Assembly (NCBI GenBank): GCA_021613375.1
Contig: CM038705.1
Coordinates: 10,802,711-10,866,710 of the forward strand
DNA length: 64,000 nt
Direction of reading: 5' to 3'
From: Megaleporinus macrocephalus
Lineage: Eukaryota > Chordata > Actinopteri > Characiformes > Anostomidae
Part shown: piece after piece, positions 10,544 through 21,700 of the stretch
How the letters are laid out: every line of letters starts with the position of its first letter
Numbering within the stretch: the first letter of the stretch is position 1
Made by a program: the position numbers and the translations under genes
The notes under the pieces: generated by a model
What the model was told of the DNA's origin: nothing
Database searches by the model: none
Seen by the model: only the letters and a program-made list of their open reading frames with translations

Positions 10544-10830
10544 AGATGTAGTAGTACTCGTGTCCCACATGGAACTCATAGCCCAGCGAGAAGGCGCTGT
10601 AGCGCTGGAACTTCTCGGAGAATTTGATTGGTGCGTGAGGGGCGTGGGGCCGGTTGCACTCCCACCGCTTGAAGCCCAGCTGCGGGTCACACGTGCGGTA
10701 GCCGCGGTAGCTGACCATGTAGAGCACGTACTGCTCGGCCACGCCCCTCTGGCTGCTGTTGTAGTGTGGACAGTAGATGTCCAGGTAGTCGTTCACGTTC
10801 ACCTGCAGGGTGTAGCCTTCTTTCCGCAGA
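10544..10830 (-). CDS. efna3: Ephrin-A3 exon 2 (receptor-binding domain)
   Basis: A 287-nt exon: one base completing a codon from exon 1, 95 full codons, one base of the split serine. Ephrins are GPI-linked (A class) ligands of Eph receptor tyrosine kinases used in axon guidance and tissue boundaries. Visible family features: [17 protein letters not shown] near the start, with an N-glycosylation site (NSS); [22 protein letters not shown]; the receptor-contacting G-H loop [13 protein letters not shown]; and GHEYYYI at the end. Three conserved cysteines are present (CPH, TCD, WEC). [28 protein letters not shown] wording and HEYYYI favour A3 over A1, A2, A4 and A5. The acceptor is TTTTTTTACTCTTTCTAG and the donor is GTAAGT. 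The start codon lies in exon 1, not found here. Which of the fish duplicates (3a or 3b) is not resolved. Confidence 0.95.
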
Positions 10831-10846
10831 CTAGAAAGAGTAAAAA

Positions 10847-10896
10847 AAACAGAGAGAGAGAAAGAGAGAGAGGGGGAGAGAGAGAGAGAGAGGGAA
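10847..10896. repeat. (GA)n tract
   Basis: AGAGAG-rich microsatellite immediately upstream (gene sense) of the exon 2 acceptor; on the transcribed strand it adds CT-rich sequence before the pyrimidine tract. Confidence 0.9.
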
Positions 10897-10964
10897 TAGG
10901 TTATTTTCTTTTCTTTGTTTACGAAGAATACACAAGAATATACTAGTGTACCATACTGTGGATC

Positions 10965-11162
10965 ATTCTCATGACTGTAGTGACACTGATATGATGCTGG
11001 AGTGCTTAAACACCTCAGTGTCGCTGCTGGACTGAGAATAGTCCACCAACCAAAACTATCCAGACAACAGCGTCCTGTGAGCAGAGTTATGTGACCGCTG
11101 ATGAAGGACTGGAGGATGATCAGAAACAGATGAGCTATCGTCTCTGACTTTACATCTATTCA
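10965..11162 (+). repeat. Otophysan-type dispersed repeat O1, left part
   Basis: Contains ACCTCAGTGTCGCTGCTGGA and GATGAAGGACTGGAGGATGA, phrases of a repeat widespread in otophysan fish. It is interrupted at about 11162 and resumes at 11741. A second copy is at 34456-35004. Confidence 0.65.
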
Positions 11163-11740
11163 GTTCAATTCAAGTTTATTTGTGTAGCACTTTTTATAAC
11201 AATGTTGTCACACAAGGCAGCTTTACAGAAGTTTGAAAACAGAAAGTTACAACATATATACCCCCCAGTGAGCAAGCCAGAGGCAATAGTGGCAAGGAAA
11301 CCTCCCCTTAACTGGAGGAAGAAACCTTGGGAGGAACCAAGACTCACCAAGGGAGACCCATCCTCTTCTGGTCTAACAGTATTTACAGTTTAATAAACTA
11401 AACACCAAAGAAAAGAGTCTCTGTTTGAAATCTGGATAGCAAAGCTTTAGAAGCTGCACAGGTAGAGGCAGTCTCTGACTGAGGCAGTCTCTGACTGAGG
11501 CAGTCTCTGACTGAGGCAGTCTATGACTGAGTCTTTATGTAAAGTGGGCGTGAGCTGAAACAGTCCCATCTTATCTCAATGCTGGTGCATCTGGATAGCA
11601 CAGTGATGTAACTGAGGGTGTAGCAGTTAACACAAATGGACAGCAAAGCTGGTTGATGATTGGTGAGGCCCTGATGGTCAGTCTTCAGCAGGACAGGAGG
11701 ACAGTCATTATCTCAGGGAGAGTAAAGAGAGAAAACTACA
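11163..11740 (+). mobile_element. Nested insertion of a second dispersed repeat (O2)
   Basis: Begins TTCAATTCAAGTTTATTTGT and includes CAAGGAAACCTCCCCTTAAC and GAGGAACCAAGACTCACCAA, a very common fish repeat of unresolved class. It splits the O1 repeat. Inside, a 17-bp unit (GAGGCAGTCTCTGACT core) is repeated four times at 11466-11530. Confidence 0.65.
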
Positions 11741-12040
11741 TGGTGGATCAGCAAGGTAGGCGTGTCTAACAGAGTGGACAGTGAGTGAACACAGTGTTTA
11801 AACACTCCAGCAGCACTGCTGTTTTTGATCCACTCACACCAGCACAACACACATTAACACACCACCCTGTGGGGGTCCTGATCATTGAAGAATAAAGAGG
11901 CACAGTATGTATAGGCGGACTACAGTCTGTAAGTGTGGAACTACAAAGTGTCCTACATGGTAAGTGGAGCTGATGAATCAACAATGAGTGTAGATACAAT
12001 GAGGTGCGCTGGTCAGTGAGCATATGTAGCTTCTTAGTAT
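11741..12040 (+). repeat. Otophysan-type dispersed repeat O1, right part
   Basis: Resumes the O1 repeat after the insertion: CTCCAGCAGCACTGCTGTTT, then CCTGTGGGGGTCCTGA. Matches 34660-34990. Confidence 0.65.
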
Positions 12041-13020
12041 CTCAATATGACCACACAATTTAAATATCACATAATAAACACTACAATTCAATTCAGATAA
12101 TAGTTTTTTCTTCTTAATGAAAGCCTGTGTGGCTGCTTTTTTGTGTCTTGCCTTTAACTTTGCTGCTTAATTTGAAAACTCTCGTTGCCCTTTGCTTTGG
12201 GTTCAACTATCGTGACGAATGAAACAAGAGAAATGAACTGTAACAAAGTTAGCAATGCTTATTTCCTTCCCTCCTTCTCATTTTTTCCCAGTTACGAAGG
12301 TATTGCTGGAAAATCAGCTTAATGCAGACAGTTTAATGCATGGCCCCCTCGCCTTATTGCTCTAATAGGGGGGATGGTAGGGGGTCCCAAGATAGCAAGC
12401 TCAGGAGTCATCCGTTTCTTCCCATTTAAAGAAGATAATTATTATAATTAACGTCAAAACACTCGGTATTGATGTTTTGGCGAGGAGAGATTCTAGAAAG
12501 GAATAGGAAATGTTAGGATCAGATGAACTGATACTTGAGCATCGACCACCCCCCCACCTAACCACCCACCCACCACGAACAGGGAGAGAGAGAGAGAGAA
12601 AGAGAGACATACAGAAACAGTTCATCAGATATGTCTATGAAAATATCACAGCTGAATTTACTATCACACACACACACACACACACACAGAGTCTTCCACT
12701 CATCTGCTGACTCAGAGAGAAGAAGTGCAGAAACCACCTCGCTGGCAAATGTTGAGCTCCTCACACAGCCAGGCTGCCAAATCCGGGCAGTCTTTTTCAG
12801 TCCCACGCTGGCAGCGTGAAGCAGAGCCCCCGTTACAAAAGAACTCTGCTGAACTATTGATATACGGTAATGCAATTAAGAGTTTGCCAGCATTCAATAC
12901 TCAACAAAATTAAGGTGTGTGAGTTCTGCTCCGCCAAGGAATAACACAACACACATATAGACACACAGCACGCCCTGGGCTTACTGGGCTTGCGGTATAT
13001 ATACATATATATATATATAT
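12041..13020. other. Mostly repeat-free DNA; possible regulatory blocks; short CA and TA tracts
   Basis: Complex, non-repetitive sequence at 12240-12360 and 12700-12910, separated by GA (12585-12608) and (CA)n (12665-12688) tracts, ending in TA-rich DNA at 13000-13020. No splice-supported coding frame. Block 12820-12900 (GTAATGCAATTAAGAGTTTG) has homeodomain-like AT cores. Function unknown. Confidence 0.35.
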
Positions 13021-13491
13021 CGCTCAAAAGTTTAGGATCACTTTAGAATTTCATTTCATGCAATTTTCATGCAATTCACAAACAATATTGTCCATTTTTC
13101 AATTAATGTAAGTGTATCATATGATTTTTAAAGAATAAAAATGTTTGTATTAAAGCCTATTTTTGTATAGAGGCTTATTTTGCATATAGTCCTATTATCA
13201 GCAATTCTCAGTCCTCTGCCTAAATCTCCTGGTACGGCCACCAATCCAAGTTAAGGATGTTATTGGGCTAATTGGTTGTTAGGACACTCTTGCTCAATTG
13301 TGATGCACAGCTGAAAAACATTCTACTAATAAGTGAGTATAAAAGGGAACAACATTCTAGGTTAGTTTAGTATCTGAAGCATCAGCAGTTGATGGCTTGC
13401 TGCCCGACTCACAATGACCAGAAAGAAACAACTTTCTTTAGAGACCCGTCAGTCCATTGTTGTGTTAAGGAAGGAAGGCTACTCCATTGAA
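13021..13491 (-). mobile_element. Tc1/mariner-type MITE (family T1), one end missing
   Basis: Reverse-oriented copy of the 6244-6766 element, starting CGCTCAAAAGTTTAGGATCA. On the plus strand from 13414 it carries the same short frame, MTRKKQLSLETRQSIVV followed by LRKEGYSIE, the cleanest version in the window. The copy ends at about 13491 without its other inverted end. Confidence 0.85.
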
Positions 13492-15290
13492 GGCTACTTT
13501 ATTTTCTGGGGGGGCGTCAGTCAATCAGACCATCAACAGACAAAGCACACTAGACTATGACTTGACTATATGACTGATGTAAGCATACTTGCTTTAGCTT
13601 TTACTATTCTTTCATTCTCAATTCTTCTCGCTGAGCCCCCTGGTGGTCGCAGGTTAAGCCACAGTTCTTCGGTTAAGCCCATCAAGTTAATACGGCCTTG
13701 CGCACGCACACGCCCAATGGAGCCTAAGGGAGCGAAGCGATGTTTCATTAACTGAATCACTAAATCAATCTAAATTCCCGCCACTTCCACTGCATTGATC
13801 CCCTAATAGCGACGTCGCTTCAAATCGCTCTTGCCGCTCGGCCCTGATTCCATTCCAAATGATTTTGATGCGATGACTCATGTTGCTCGTAACAAAAACA
13901 CCAGGAACAAAGTGTTTTTTCTGAGAAACGCCATCTCAGTATGCTAGACAAACAGTCTGGTATCATTGCCCGGCCTGCATTTCCATGAAACACGCTTGCC
14001 CACGCAACAGCGCCTAATGATAAATGGAGAATGGAGTCTCGCCGCTCTGCTTTGTTAAAATAAGCATAGTGTAACAGCACGAATGGCCTGTTGTGTATTT
14101 AATGCAACACAGGATACTTAAAGTGAGTCAGCTTGTGTTCCTGTACCGATGTTGGCTACACTGTTGGGTTGTAGCCGAAGGGCCTGTCTACGCTCTGCCC
14201 ATGACTGTCTATGTGTAGCTACTGTTTACTGTTCCTAGAAAGTTAACAAAGTTTGAATTTAAGCTGATTTACTTTTGAGGTTAACTTTTATACAGTTAGG
14301 CCTACATACACACTGTCACATGCATGTTATCTACGACAGCATCTCTGAAATATGGCTTGGCGTGTCCTAGAGTATCGTGACCAGCCCACACATATCCGCC
14401 CATAGTTTCTAGTCGTTCTTTCACTGCGTGAGATTATAAGGTCAGTGCTGTGAGATTTATGGGTCATTTTAGGTACACTGTCCAGTTTAAGCAGGGTTGA
14501 CAGGACTCTGGTCATAACACAAGCATTGGTGGCCAATTTGTAGCAGTCCAGTTTGTCTGTATAGCATTTTGAACTGAAACCCCAAGATTATGTGGCAACT
14601 TTAAGGGAGAGGTTGCGACGCACCAGGCCACCAGTCAGTCTGGCCAATGGATGGTTTGATACCAGGCCGCAAGAATGTAACACCGAGCAGGAGGTAGTTA
14701 ATAAAGGCTAATAAAGGCTAATAAAGGTTAATCAAGGCTATTTCGTGGTACTATACAAGTTGCATGTGTAAAGGGTATGCATTAAAACCAATTACCCATC
14801 GAAATGCCTTTCCCCAGTTGGACTGAGTGGCAAAACATTCTGCAACAAGGCTGCTTTATTAGGGAAAACATCAAAACAAGGAATTTAAAAAGTGATTATC
14901 TGCTTAAATTGGGCTCAATATACATTTTTGTGCTCATTGTGATCTTTAATGTGTCTCCGTTCCAAGCCTAACTTTCCAAATCGACAAAGATATCCGACAA
15001 ACTGTCTACACGTTTCCCTTTTAGTTAGCCAACCATTGTTTCATTCACAATGAACTTAACCAGTGACTTCCACCGAGTGTCATGTCACACGTATACCTTC
15101 TATTGTATTTTTAAAAAACAAGTAAAAGCATCTAATCAACTAGCCATTTAAATAAAACTTTACCATCTTAGTACGTATGAATATGAACTTTGTCTTTGGA
15201 AACTTGCGACTTTATATTATATATATATTACATTATTACTGACAAAAACTGTCTGTAACTCTCTTTGCGCTGCTACTGGTAGAAAAGTGT

Positions 15291-15322
<32 letters not shown>

Positions 15323-15323
15323 T
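13492..15323. other. No gene recognised; candidate conserved non-coding block
   Basis: Mostly complex sequence. 13780-14085 looks unlike the repeats around it and carries TGACTCA (AP-1-like) and CCTAATGATAAATGG (homeodomain-like). A 10-bp tandem (GGCTAATAAA-like, four units) sits at 14697-14745. (ATT)n borders the next element at about 15305-15323. Open frames (13566-13760, 13820-14080) have no recognised similarity. Confidence 0.35.
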
Positions 15324-16275
15324 TAGAGATGGAAGGACCGATCGGCTAAGTATCGGTATCGGCCGATTTTTAATCAAAATATGTGATCGGTGATCGGCCG
15401 ATTATTCTCCAATTTAGAGCCGATCCCGAGAGCTGATTGATGGCGTTAAACAAATGAGCCTAATTTCTGTATTTCCAGCTAGCGTTTCATCCAGGAAGAG
15501 GAGAACCCCCTCCGGCCAGCTCCCTGCAATTCCTATCTGAACCACTAGGTGGAAATACACACCCTTTCGTTTTCGACAAACTGACTAAAGCAGCGTCCAA
15601 GCGAGAAAAGCATGCGCTGCTAAAAAACATGTCGTCCGTCTGGCAGTGTTTTACCGTATGTGACGCAGACTCAACCAGGACGTTTTAAAAATTTGTAAAA
15701 TCTGCGTGTCTCGTGGGAACCAAAGACATTTAACTCTACTAATCTGATACGACACTGCACACAGCTGAATACACTGAGTATCAGTGAACAGCAGCGCTAG
15801 CACGCACAGTTAGCACAAAACAAATAACCCAGAACACCATACAGACCAGACCTGACCGGTACAAACAGAACAGCAACAATTCAAGATCTACATTTAATGA
15901 TTACAGACTGTAGTTTAAAATAACAGAGTCTGCGTTTAGTGACTGCAGTTTTTACTGTATTTATTTAATTAGCTTTATTAGTTTTAAATTAAGGGTCTAA
16001 ATGTAATGATTACAGTTTTGGGGATATTTGTTTGATTTTATTTGTTTATTTACTGTTAATTTAGTTAAAAATATTATGCTGTTTCACATTAGCTTGTTAA
16101 AAATGGTAATAAACCAGTTAAGACCATGTTTCATGACTTGCTTGCGCTAATAACTACATGTAGACCTGTCGTGGCGTATAGCCCGCCCTCTATCGGTATC
16201 GGCTATCAGCCGATCGTGCTGAAAGGTGATTGGTGATTGGAGTCGGCCTCAAAAATGCTGATCGATCCATCTCTA
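15324..16275 (+). mobile_element. hAT element with BED-finger remnant, copy 1 (family H1)
   Basis: Inverted ends TAGAGATGGAAGGACCGATC and GATCGATCCATCTCTA, with ATCGGC-rich subterminal sequence. Flanks ATTATTAT and GTTATTAT match at seven of eight positions, consistent with an 8-bp hAT target duplication. From 15629 the plus strand reads MSSVWQCFTVCDADSTRT before a stop, the W..F start of a BED-type zinc finger as found at the N-terminus of hAT transposases. About 950 bp, non-autonomous. Other copies: 31706-32712 and 44242-44778. Confidence 0.85.
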
Positions 16276-17883
16276 GTTATTATTATTACTATTATAATCA
16301 ATGCGATACATTATTACCAGCACAAATTTGACTGCCATTAACACAAACAGAAACAAATGTGTAAAACCTCTTTTTATAGTCAAGAGTTCATATTTTCCCA
16401 AATTATTCAGATTAGCCACAAGGTAGCGCCTTTATTGTTCAAGGAGCTCTTTGAGTGTGCAAAGACACACCAGCACACCAGCAGAGATGCCTGTAGGGTT
16501 GGAGTCCTACTGTCTCAGCTTTTCTGGAGTTGAGTTTGTACATAGAAGTTGGGTTTATCGTCACTGTGTGATGTTTCGCCATTTGGCAATGAAACTTTCC
16601 ACCACCGAATCAACTGTGGGATGTTATACAGCCCTGCTGTAAACGCTGTGTTCTACAGTTTCTTATTTGATTGGAAAGGAATTTGGCTAACGCTCCGTAA
16701 AGCTTGTCCTACAATTATTCCTATGAAGGAAAGCATCAGTGGGCGGAGCATGGACATCCTGTTCTCTTCAATACCGGTACAAAGCATTCGAGTTTCATCA
16801 ACAGATCGAACCTGCTGTTGAAAGATAGTTGAACATACAGCGTAGCCCAACATCCTTGGGGAACTGCTTGGAATTGTCATGCACGGTATTTCCAGGAAGG
16901 AATTATGATCTCGGAGGAACAAAGACGACCTGAAAAGTTCTGTGGTGTAGCGTTTTGGCTGAGCCAACAATAGCTTAGTTTAGTGGGCCAATTGTGCCCC
17001 TCACCACAGGCTTGGTTCCAGCTGACTAATGCCGAAATACCCCTGTTTAGAGGATATCTGAGAGCTTTCGAGTCGAGTAACTGCTGAATAGGCAACATGC
17101 TGGAATGGAATATGAGGTTTATCCTGGCTTTTTTTTTTTTGTTTTTCTTTGATTTGTTTTGTTCTTTCTTCGTTCGTAATTGACTTGTATGGCATCGAAA
17201 GGAAGGGATCACAGTCTTGGAGGCTCAAGAGGCCCTAAACGTAGGATTAAACAGGGTAAAAGGGACCAGCATTACTATCTTACAGTGTCTTAAACATTCT
17301 CTTTGAAAGACAACAACAAAATCTTATCAAAGCCAATAATAACAAAGTATGAAAAGCCTGAGAGCAGATAGCAGGACCTTTATTTGATGTATATAATCAT
17401 TTAAACCTATTCAAGGTCTATGTGTTCAGTCAGTAATTCATCCCTGGTTATTGCAGTCATTTGTGATAAACCTGTATAGTTCGCAGCCACTGTTCACTGT
17501 TCACCGTCTGAACACAGCCATGCACCCGTATATTCATTACCTAACAGTCATTTCGGTTTTCCAGCTCTGAGGTGAAATAAGGACAAGTACGTTTCTTGCA
17601 TAATGGTGTGTATAAGGGGGGGAGGTAATGAACTCAGCCTCTTTTTTGGGTCGTTGTATTGTTATTAAAGCATTAAGCAATAGATCCTGCAGGCAATGTA
17701 GCTGCAGGGTTAAGTCAGAATTGGTATGAGCTTGTAATGGACTTTTTAAATGAACAAAGCAGAAGGAGCAGGTGTTATTGATCATGAGAGAAGTGGTAAT
17801 ACTTAGAAATGAAAGGCTTAAGGGCTCTGTGTAGTACCAGGTGACCGCCTTTCAGAAATGTTTTAACCATATAATATATCAGT
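16276..17883. other. No gene or repeat recognised
   Basis: 1.6 kb of mostly complex DNA. Several open frames of 60-110 codons (for example 16653-16970 and 16877-17212, minus) overlap each other, contain low-complexity runs (KKNKKKK) and resemble nothing known to me. Confidence 0.45.
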
Positions 17884-18030
17884 GCAGTCCAAAGAAAAAC
17901 GAGTGTTTTCCAAAATGGTGACCAATGGAGGCCAAAAACCTTCTTTCATTTCAATGCACATCAATGGAACCAGAATTATGTCCAAGTTATTCTGGAGCAT
18001 TTATTTTGGTTCAGTCATCATGCAATGTTT
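17884..18030 (+). mobile_element. MITE family M1, copy a
   Basis: First of about thirteen copies. The fullest copies (25057-25302, 30335-30546) show ends GTCCAAAGAAAAAC and GTTTTTCTTTGGAC, inverted relative to each other, and a core reading CAATGTAAGTCAATGGAACC, then TTTTGGAGCATTTCTATTGG, then ACACAATGTAAACGGCAGC. This copy keeps the left end and core. Family not identified; no coding sequence. Confidence 0.75.
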
Positions 18031-18603
18031 TTAAAAGATTTCAACTCAATAATATTGCCAATGCAAGTTTTTCTTTGGTCAGCGACGATGTGCTGAGTCC
18101 TGTGTTAGCAGCAGACGCTTGACCACTAGGTGGCGATGTGCATCGTTTACTTGCTAAGCTGCTCACTTGCAACAGCACAAACCCAGTGTTACCCACTTCA
18201 TGATTCACTAGGTTTGGTGACCTTTCAGACCCCTTTAGCGAGCTTGCGGCAACTCTAGCGGCTTCCTGGACAAACCTTCCCACATACGTGGCCGGGCAGT
18301 ACTGCCCCCCGTACTAGACGCACACCTCTCTCTACATCCGAGTGGCGGAGCAGCACATTCAGTCTGCGCGCTTTGTATCTGGAGGATTAAAAGCTTTATC
18401 CACCAGGAGGCAGATTAGGCCTAATCATCCCACTAGGGGGCAGATTAGGCCGAATCATCCCGGACTGAATCGAAACATCCTTCTTGTGGTTCATCGGAGG
18501 GAAAAAGAAAGTAAGAGACTCCATTGCTTCTAACTTTCTCTCCGAGTGATTGTTTTACATGTAATTATAGCCGAGATCACAGCCCAGCCGTAGTCTTTAA
18601 ACG

Positions 18604-18607
<4 letters not shown>
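18031..18607. other. No gene seen; short direct repeat
   Basis: A ~31-bp direct repeat occurs twice at about 18400-18460 (GGCAGATTAGGCC core). GACCACTAGGTGGCG at about 18122 is a phrase often found at insertion points in fish repeats. Otherwise unremarkable. Confidence 0.4.
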
Positions 18608-18685
<78 letters not shown>

Positions 18686-18690
18686 ATATT
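18608..18690. repeat. (TA)n microsatellite
   Basis: About 83 bp of TA with a single interruption; abuts MITE copy b. Confidence 0.97.
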
Positions 18691-18840
18691 GGCGCTGTCC
18701 AAAGAAAAAACGATTTTTATTTTTCTACATCATTTAAACATGACAGCTGCCGTTTACGTTGTATGAAAATTTTCTGATGAATGGACCAATAGAAATGCTC
18801 CTAAATCACTCTGAAAAAATTCTGGTTCCATAGACTTGTC
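18691..18840 (-). mobile_element. MITE family M1, copy b
   Basis: Reverse copy, starting GGCGCTGTCCAAAGAAAAAA, which is the right inverted end, and including TCTGGTTCCATAGACTTG. It lacks the left end. Confidence 0.75.
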
Positions 18841-19389
18841 ATCATCTAGGATCTATACTTTAGTTACCACCCTACCCAGACCAAAGGGGTAGTGGGCATG
18901 GCTAGCTAGTAACCTGAGTTTGTTTTATGTGATGCTTTGGTTTTCTCATTCAAAAGCCTACTCAATTTGGATTTAAGACCAAGCGTTAGGGAATGTATCC
19001 AATAACTATCAGTAATCATCGATACTGGGAGGGTGAAGCTTCATGCTTTCTTCAAGACACATGAAGCACCCATGCATCTTGTCAAAGTGCTGCTAACACA
19101 ACACAGTTGGACAAGAGGTGGACTCTTAATCCATGTTCTCTATGTTCTCTGTATCAGCTAACAAATGCTAATTTCATAGGACTAGATGTGATCTTGTAAA
19201 AGTACGACCCGGGGGCAACCAGGAGAACTTTTAGGCTAAATGTATGTGAGGATGTGGACTACCCTCGTTTAGCAAGAGTGAAATTCCCAAACGGATCCGT
19301 CCATTTTTCAACATTGTTCATAAAACTGACCTAAAGTAAGTTGGCATCTCCAAAAAAGGGCTTGAATACTGGTTGGCCTTGGTCCTCTG
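18841..19389. other. No gene or repeat recognised
   Basis: Ordinary mixed DNA with no tandem structure and no convincing frame. Confidence 0.4.
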
Positions 19390-19800
19390 TGGGTCATCAG
19401 GCCTTTGCAACTGATCCAGGATGCAGCAGCATGGCTTCTTCTTCTATCTCCCCAAGTTCACCCATGTCGCTCCGCTGTCTTCCTGTTGCTGCTTGCATCA
19501 TATTTAAACTCTGAAGCCAAAACTGGCTACCTGCCTACCTTATGGCAATGGTCAAGAGTCAAACTGAAACTCCAGCCCTTCAAAGCTTCAAGTACAGCTC
19601 GGCTTGACCTGCCATCCTTCAACATGCATAGAAGACAAGCGTCAACAGCCTTCCCTGTCCTCGCACCCAGATGGTGGAATAAATGTCCACTGGCTGTCCG
19701 AACAGCTGACTCTCTCAAAGTCTCCAAACGCAGACCGAAGACTCGACTCCTTTTGAACTTCTTAACTGAGCAGTATTAATGGAAATGCATTGTATTGCTC
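19390..19800 (+). pseudogene. L2-type LINE fragment, second copy
   Basis: The 3' end of the same reverse transcriptase frame as 2301-3054: FKASSTARLDLPSF, FPVLAPRWWNKCPLAVRTA and SLKVSKRRPKTRLL. The first part is frameshifted and has lost about ten codons. Ends LLNFLTEQY and stop. The usual 3' tail is not clearly present. Confidence 0.85.
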
Positions 19801-20077
19801 TTATGTGTGCTTAACTTCCAGAATCCTCTTTCTAGATCTCAACACTGACGATGACCGGGAAGTCTGTTGGTGACTGGACAGTGGGGAACGTGTAGTAATG
19901 ACATGGGGAGGTTCATTATAGAATTATGTAGTTTGAGGAATTTGACGGAGGCAAGAGAAGAACCCAGAAACGTGACAGTTGTGGCATACTCTGGACATTA
20001 AAAGAGCACAAGACTAAAGGAATTTGGGGATTACAAGAATTTGGTGGTGGCTTTAACAGTGTAGAAAGGGTTTTGCT
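19801..20077. other. No feature recognised
   Basis: Short unremarkable interval between the L2 fragment and a fold-back element. Confidence 0.4.
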
Positions 20078-20205
20078 GGTACAACCTAAAAAAATGACTT
20101 AATGTGGTAACAATTGGGTTCTTTTGATCAAAGTAATGTTCCTAAGTTGAGTAAAACTTGTTCAATTGCTTGTTACCACATGAAATTATTTTTTAAAGTT
20201 GTACC
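20078..20205. mobile_element. Fold-back MITE-like element
   Basis: Imperfect inverted arms of about 35 bp: GGTACAACCTAAAAAAATGA on the left and its near-complement TTTTTTAAAGTTGTACC on the right, both continuing into GTGGTAACAA and TTGTTACCAC. The loop is about 57 bp. Class unknown. Confidence 0.6.
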
Positions 20206-20580
20206 AATGTTAAACAAGCTGTCCCCAGATATGACCTGGGAAGACCATCCTACCCACCCCAATATGGGACACAGCTTATGTACAAGTCATGGTGTCTCTC
20301 TACATCTTGCCTTCTCAGAGTTAGGCTGACTAGCACAAAAATGAACATTTTGAACATATATGTATATGTATGTATACAATCTCTGTGAATCTGGTCCCCC
20401 ATGTGACCAGAAATTAAATATAAAACTACTATTTTATATGCTGCCAGCATTTTTTAGGAATTAAACATTACATTTGATTTCCTGTCTGCCCCCCGTGAAC
20501 ATCTATATCATAATAAAATAAAATAATAAAATAAATGTTCTGTTTTATTTCATTCTTAAGTCCTAAAGCGATTAAATTTC
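20206..20580. other. No feature recognised
   Basis: Mixed to AT-rich DNA; short (AATAA)n run at about 20508-20535. Confidence 0.4.
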
Positions 20581-20834
20581 CAGGAATTACGTCCCTTAGC
20601 CCCCCATCCACATATAAATTGTACCATAATGGTCTCATAGACTCTCAAGACTTCTCGAGTTATTAAGCCATAAGGCTTCACATGTGACTTCACTTAGCCC
20701 CCCAGCAGTGAGGCTTTACTTCAGATATAGGACAACACAGACGTTTCTTTCAGCCGCACACACATAGCACAACCAAAATAAGAGCATTTTTGTCTGATTT
20801 AGTCGTTAACGGGGGGCTGAGGGACGTAACAGGT
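20581..20834. mobile_element. Short element with ~20-bp inverted ends
   Basis: Left end ATTACGTCCCTTAGCCCCCC and right end GGGGGGCTGAGGGACGTAAC are inverted copies with few mismatches. A third TTAGCCCCCC occurs internally at about 20694. About 254 bp, no coding sequence, family unknown. Confidence 0.55.
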
Positions 20835-21393
20835 CACAAAAGTTGTTTTTAAAAAACGGTGGCAGCACAAACGATGACTCCTACAGCACGAACAACCAGC
20901 ATTTAGATTCCGATCACATGGAATTTGTGGCTTCACATATGTTTCAATACAAATGCTTCAAAAATATCGCAATATTTATGCGATATTGATTTTTTCTCTC
21001 CACCTTCTCTAAAATCGCCCAGGCCTAGCGGGCAGGAATGCTGAGAACTCTGTCGTTTCCTCCTCTGACCTCGTTCATCACTGTCAACCCCCCCCCCTCC
21101 CCTGAAGAAACAGTGAGCGATGACGGGAGCGGAAGATAGAGCCAAACATCAATAACTTTATTTCTTCCCTTTCCTGTCTTAAGCGCGGCGGCATGCGTGT
21201 GTGGATGTGCATGTGTAAAAGAGGCAGGAGGGTGTAATCACAAACAGTAACCAGCAGGTGGAGTAGTTGAGCCTATACCTCTCTCTCTCTCTCTCCCTCT
21301 CTATCTCTCTCTCAGTTCTAGGTCACTTCTCGCGGGAGATTATTATTCAATTATTAAATGAAGATCGAAAATGCTGCCTTTATATCTCTCTCC

Positions 21394-21425
<32 letters not shown>

Positions 21426-21440
21426 ATCTCTCTCTCATTT
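20835..21440. other. No gene; (TC)n tracts
   Basis: Mixed DNA followed by CT-rich microsatellites at 21279-21314 and 21386-21438 with TATC interruptions. Serine/leucine-rich frames here are repeat artefacts. Confidence 0.6.
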
Positions 21441-21700
21441 ACCTTCTGTAGTCATCTGTCACTCACTCCGCTCCCATTCACTTCAGGCTGCAATTATTAT
21501 GAAATGCTATCCCTATTATTCGGATGCGACACACTAAATTGATACTGTTGCCCCCCTCATCGGCAAATCAGATGATGGCTGCCAGTTAAATTGCTAAACG
21601 GGTCTGATTATAGGTACACACATCGTATACCCAGGCGCGGTGAAACCCTCAGCGGCCTTCCAGGCCTAATAAGGTGTAATTATTATTATTTTTGGGAACT
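21441..21700. promoter_or_regulatory. Candidate conserved non-coding element
   Basis: Non-repetitive block with several TAAT/ATTA homeodomain-like cores (GCAATTATTATGAAATGC, CTAATAAGGTGTAATTATTA). It matches no repeat family seen elsewhere in the window. Inside a presumed developmental-gene intron, such a block could be an enhancer. Inference only. Confidence 0.22.

Noticed and set aside
10530..10946. 138-codon plus-strand frame across the ephrin exon
   Set aside because: Antisense shadow of exon 2 with a GA-repeat end (RERERE).
16451..17228. Cluster of overlapping frames of 60-111 codons
   Set aside because: Several mutually overlapping frames on both strands with no similarity; typical of chance in a GC-balanced stretch.
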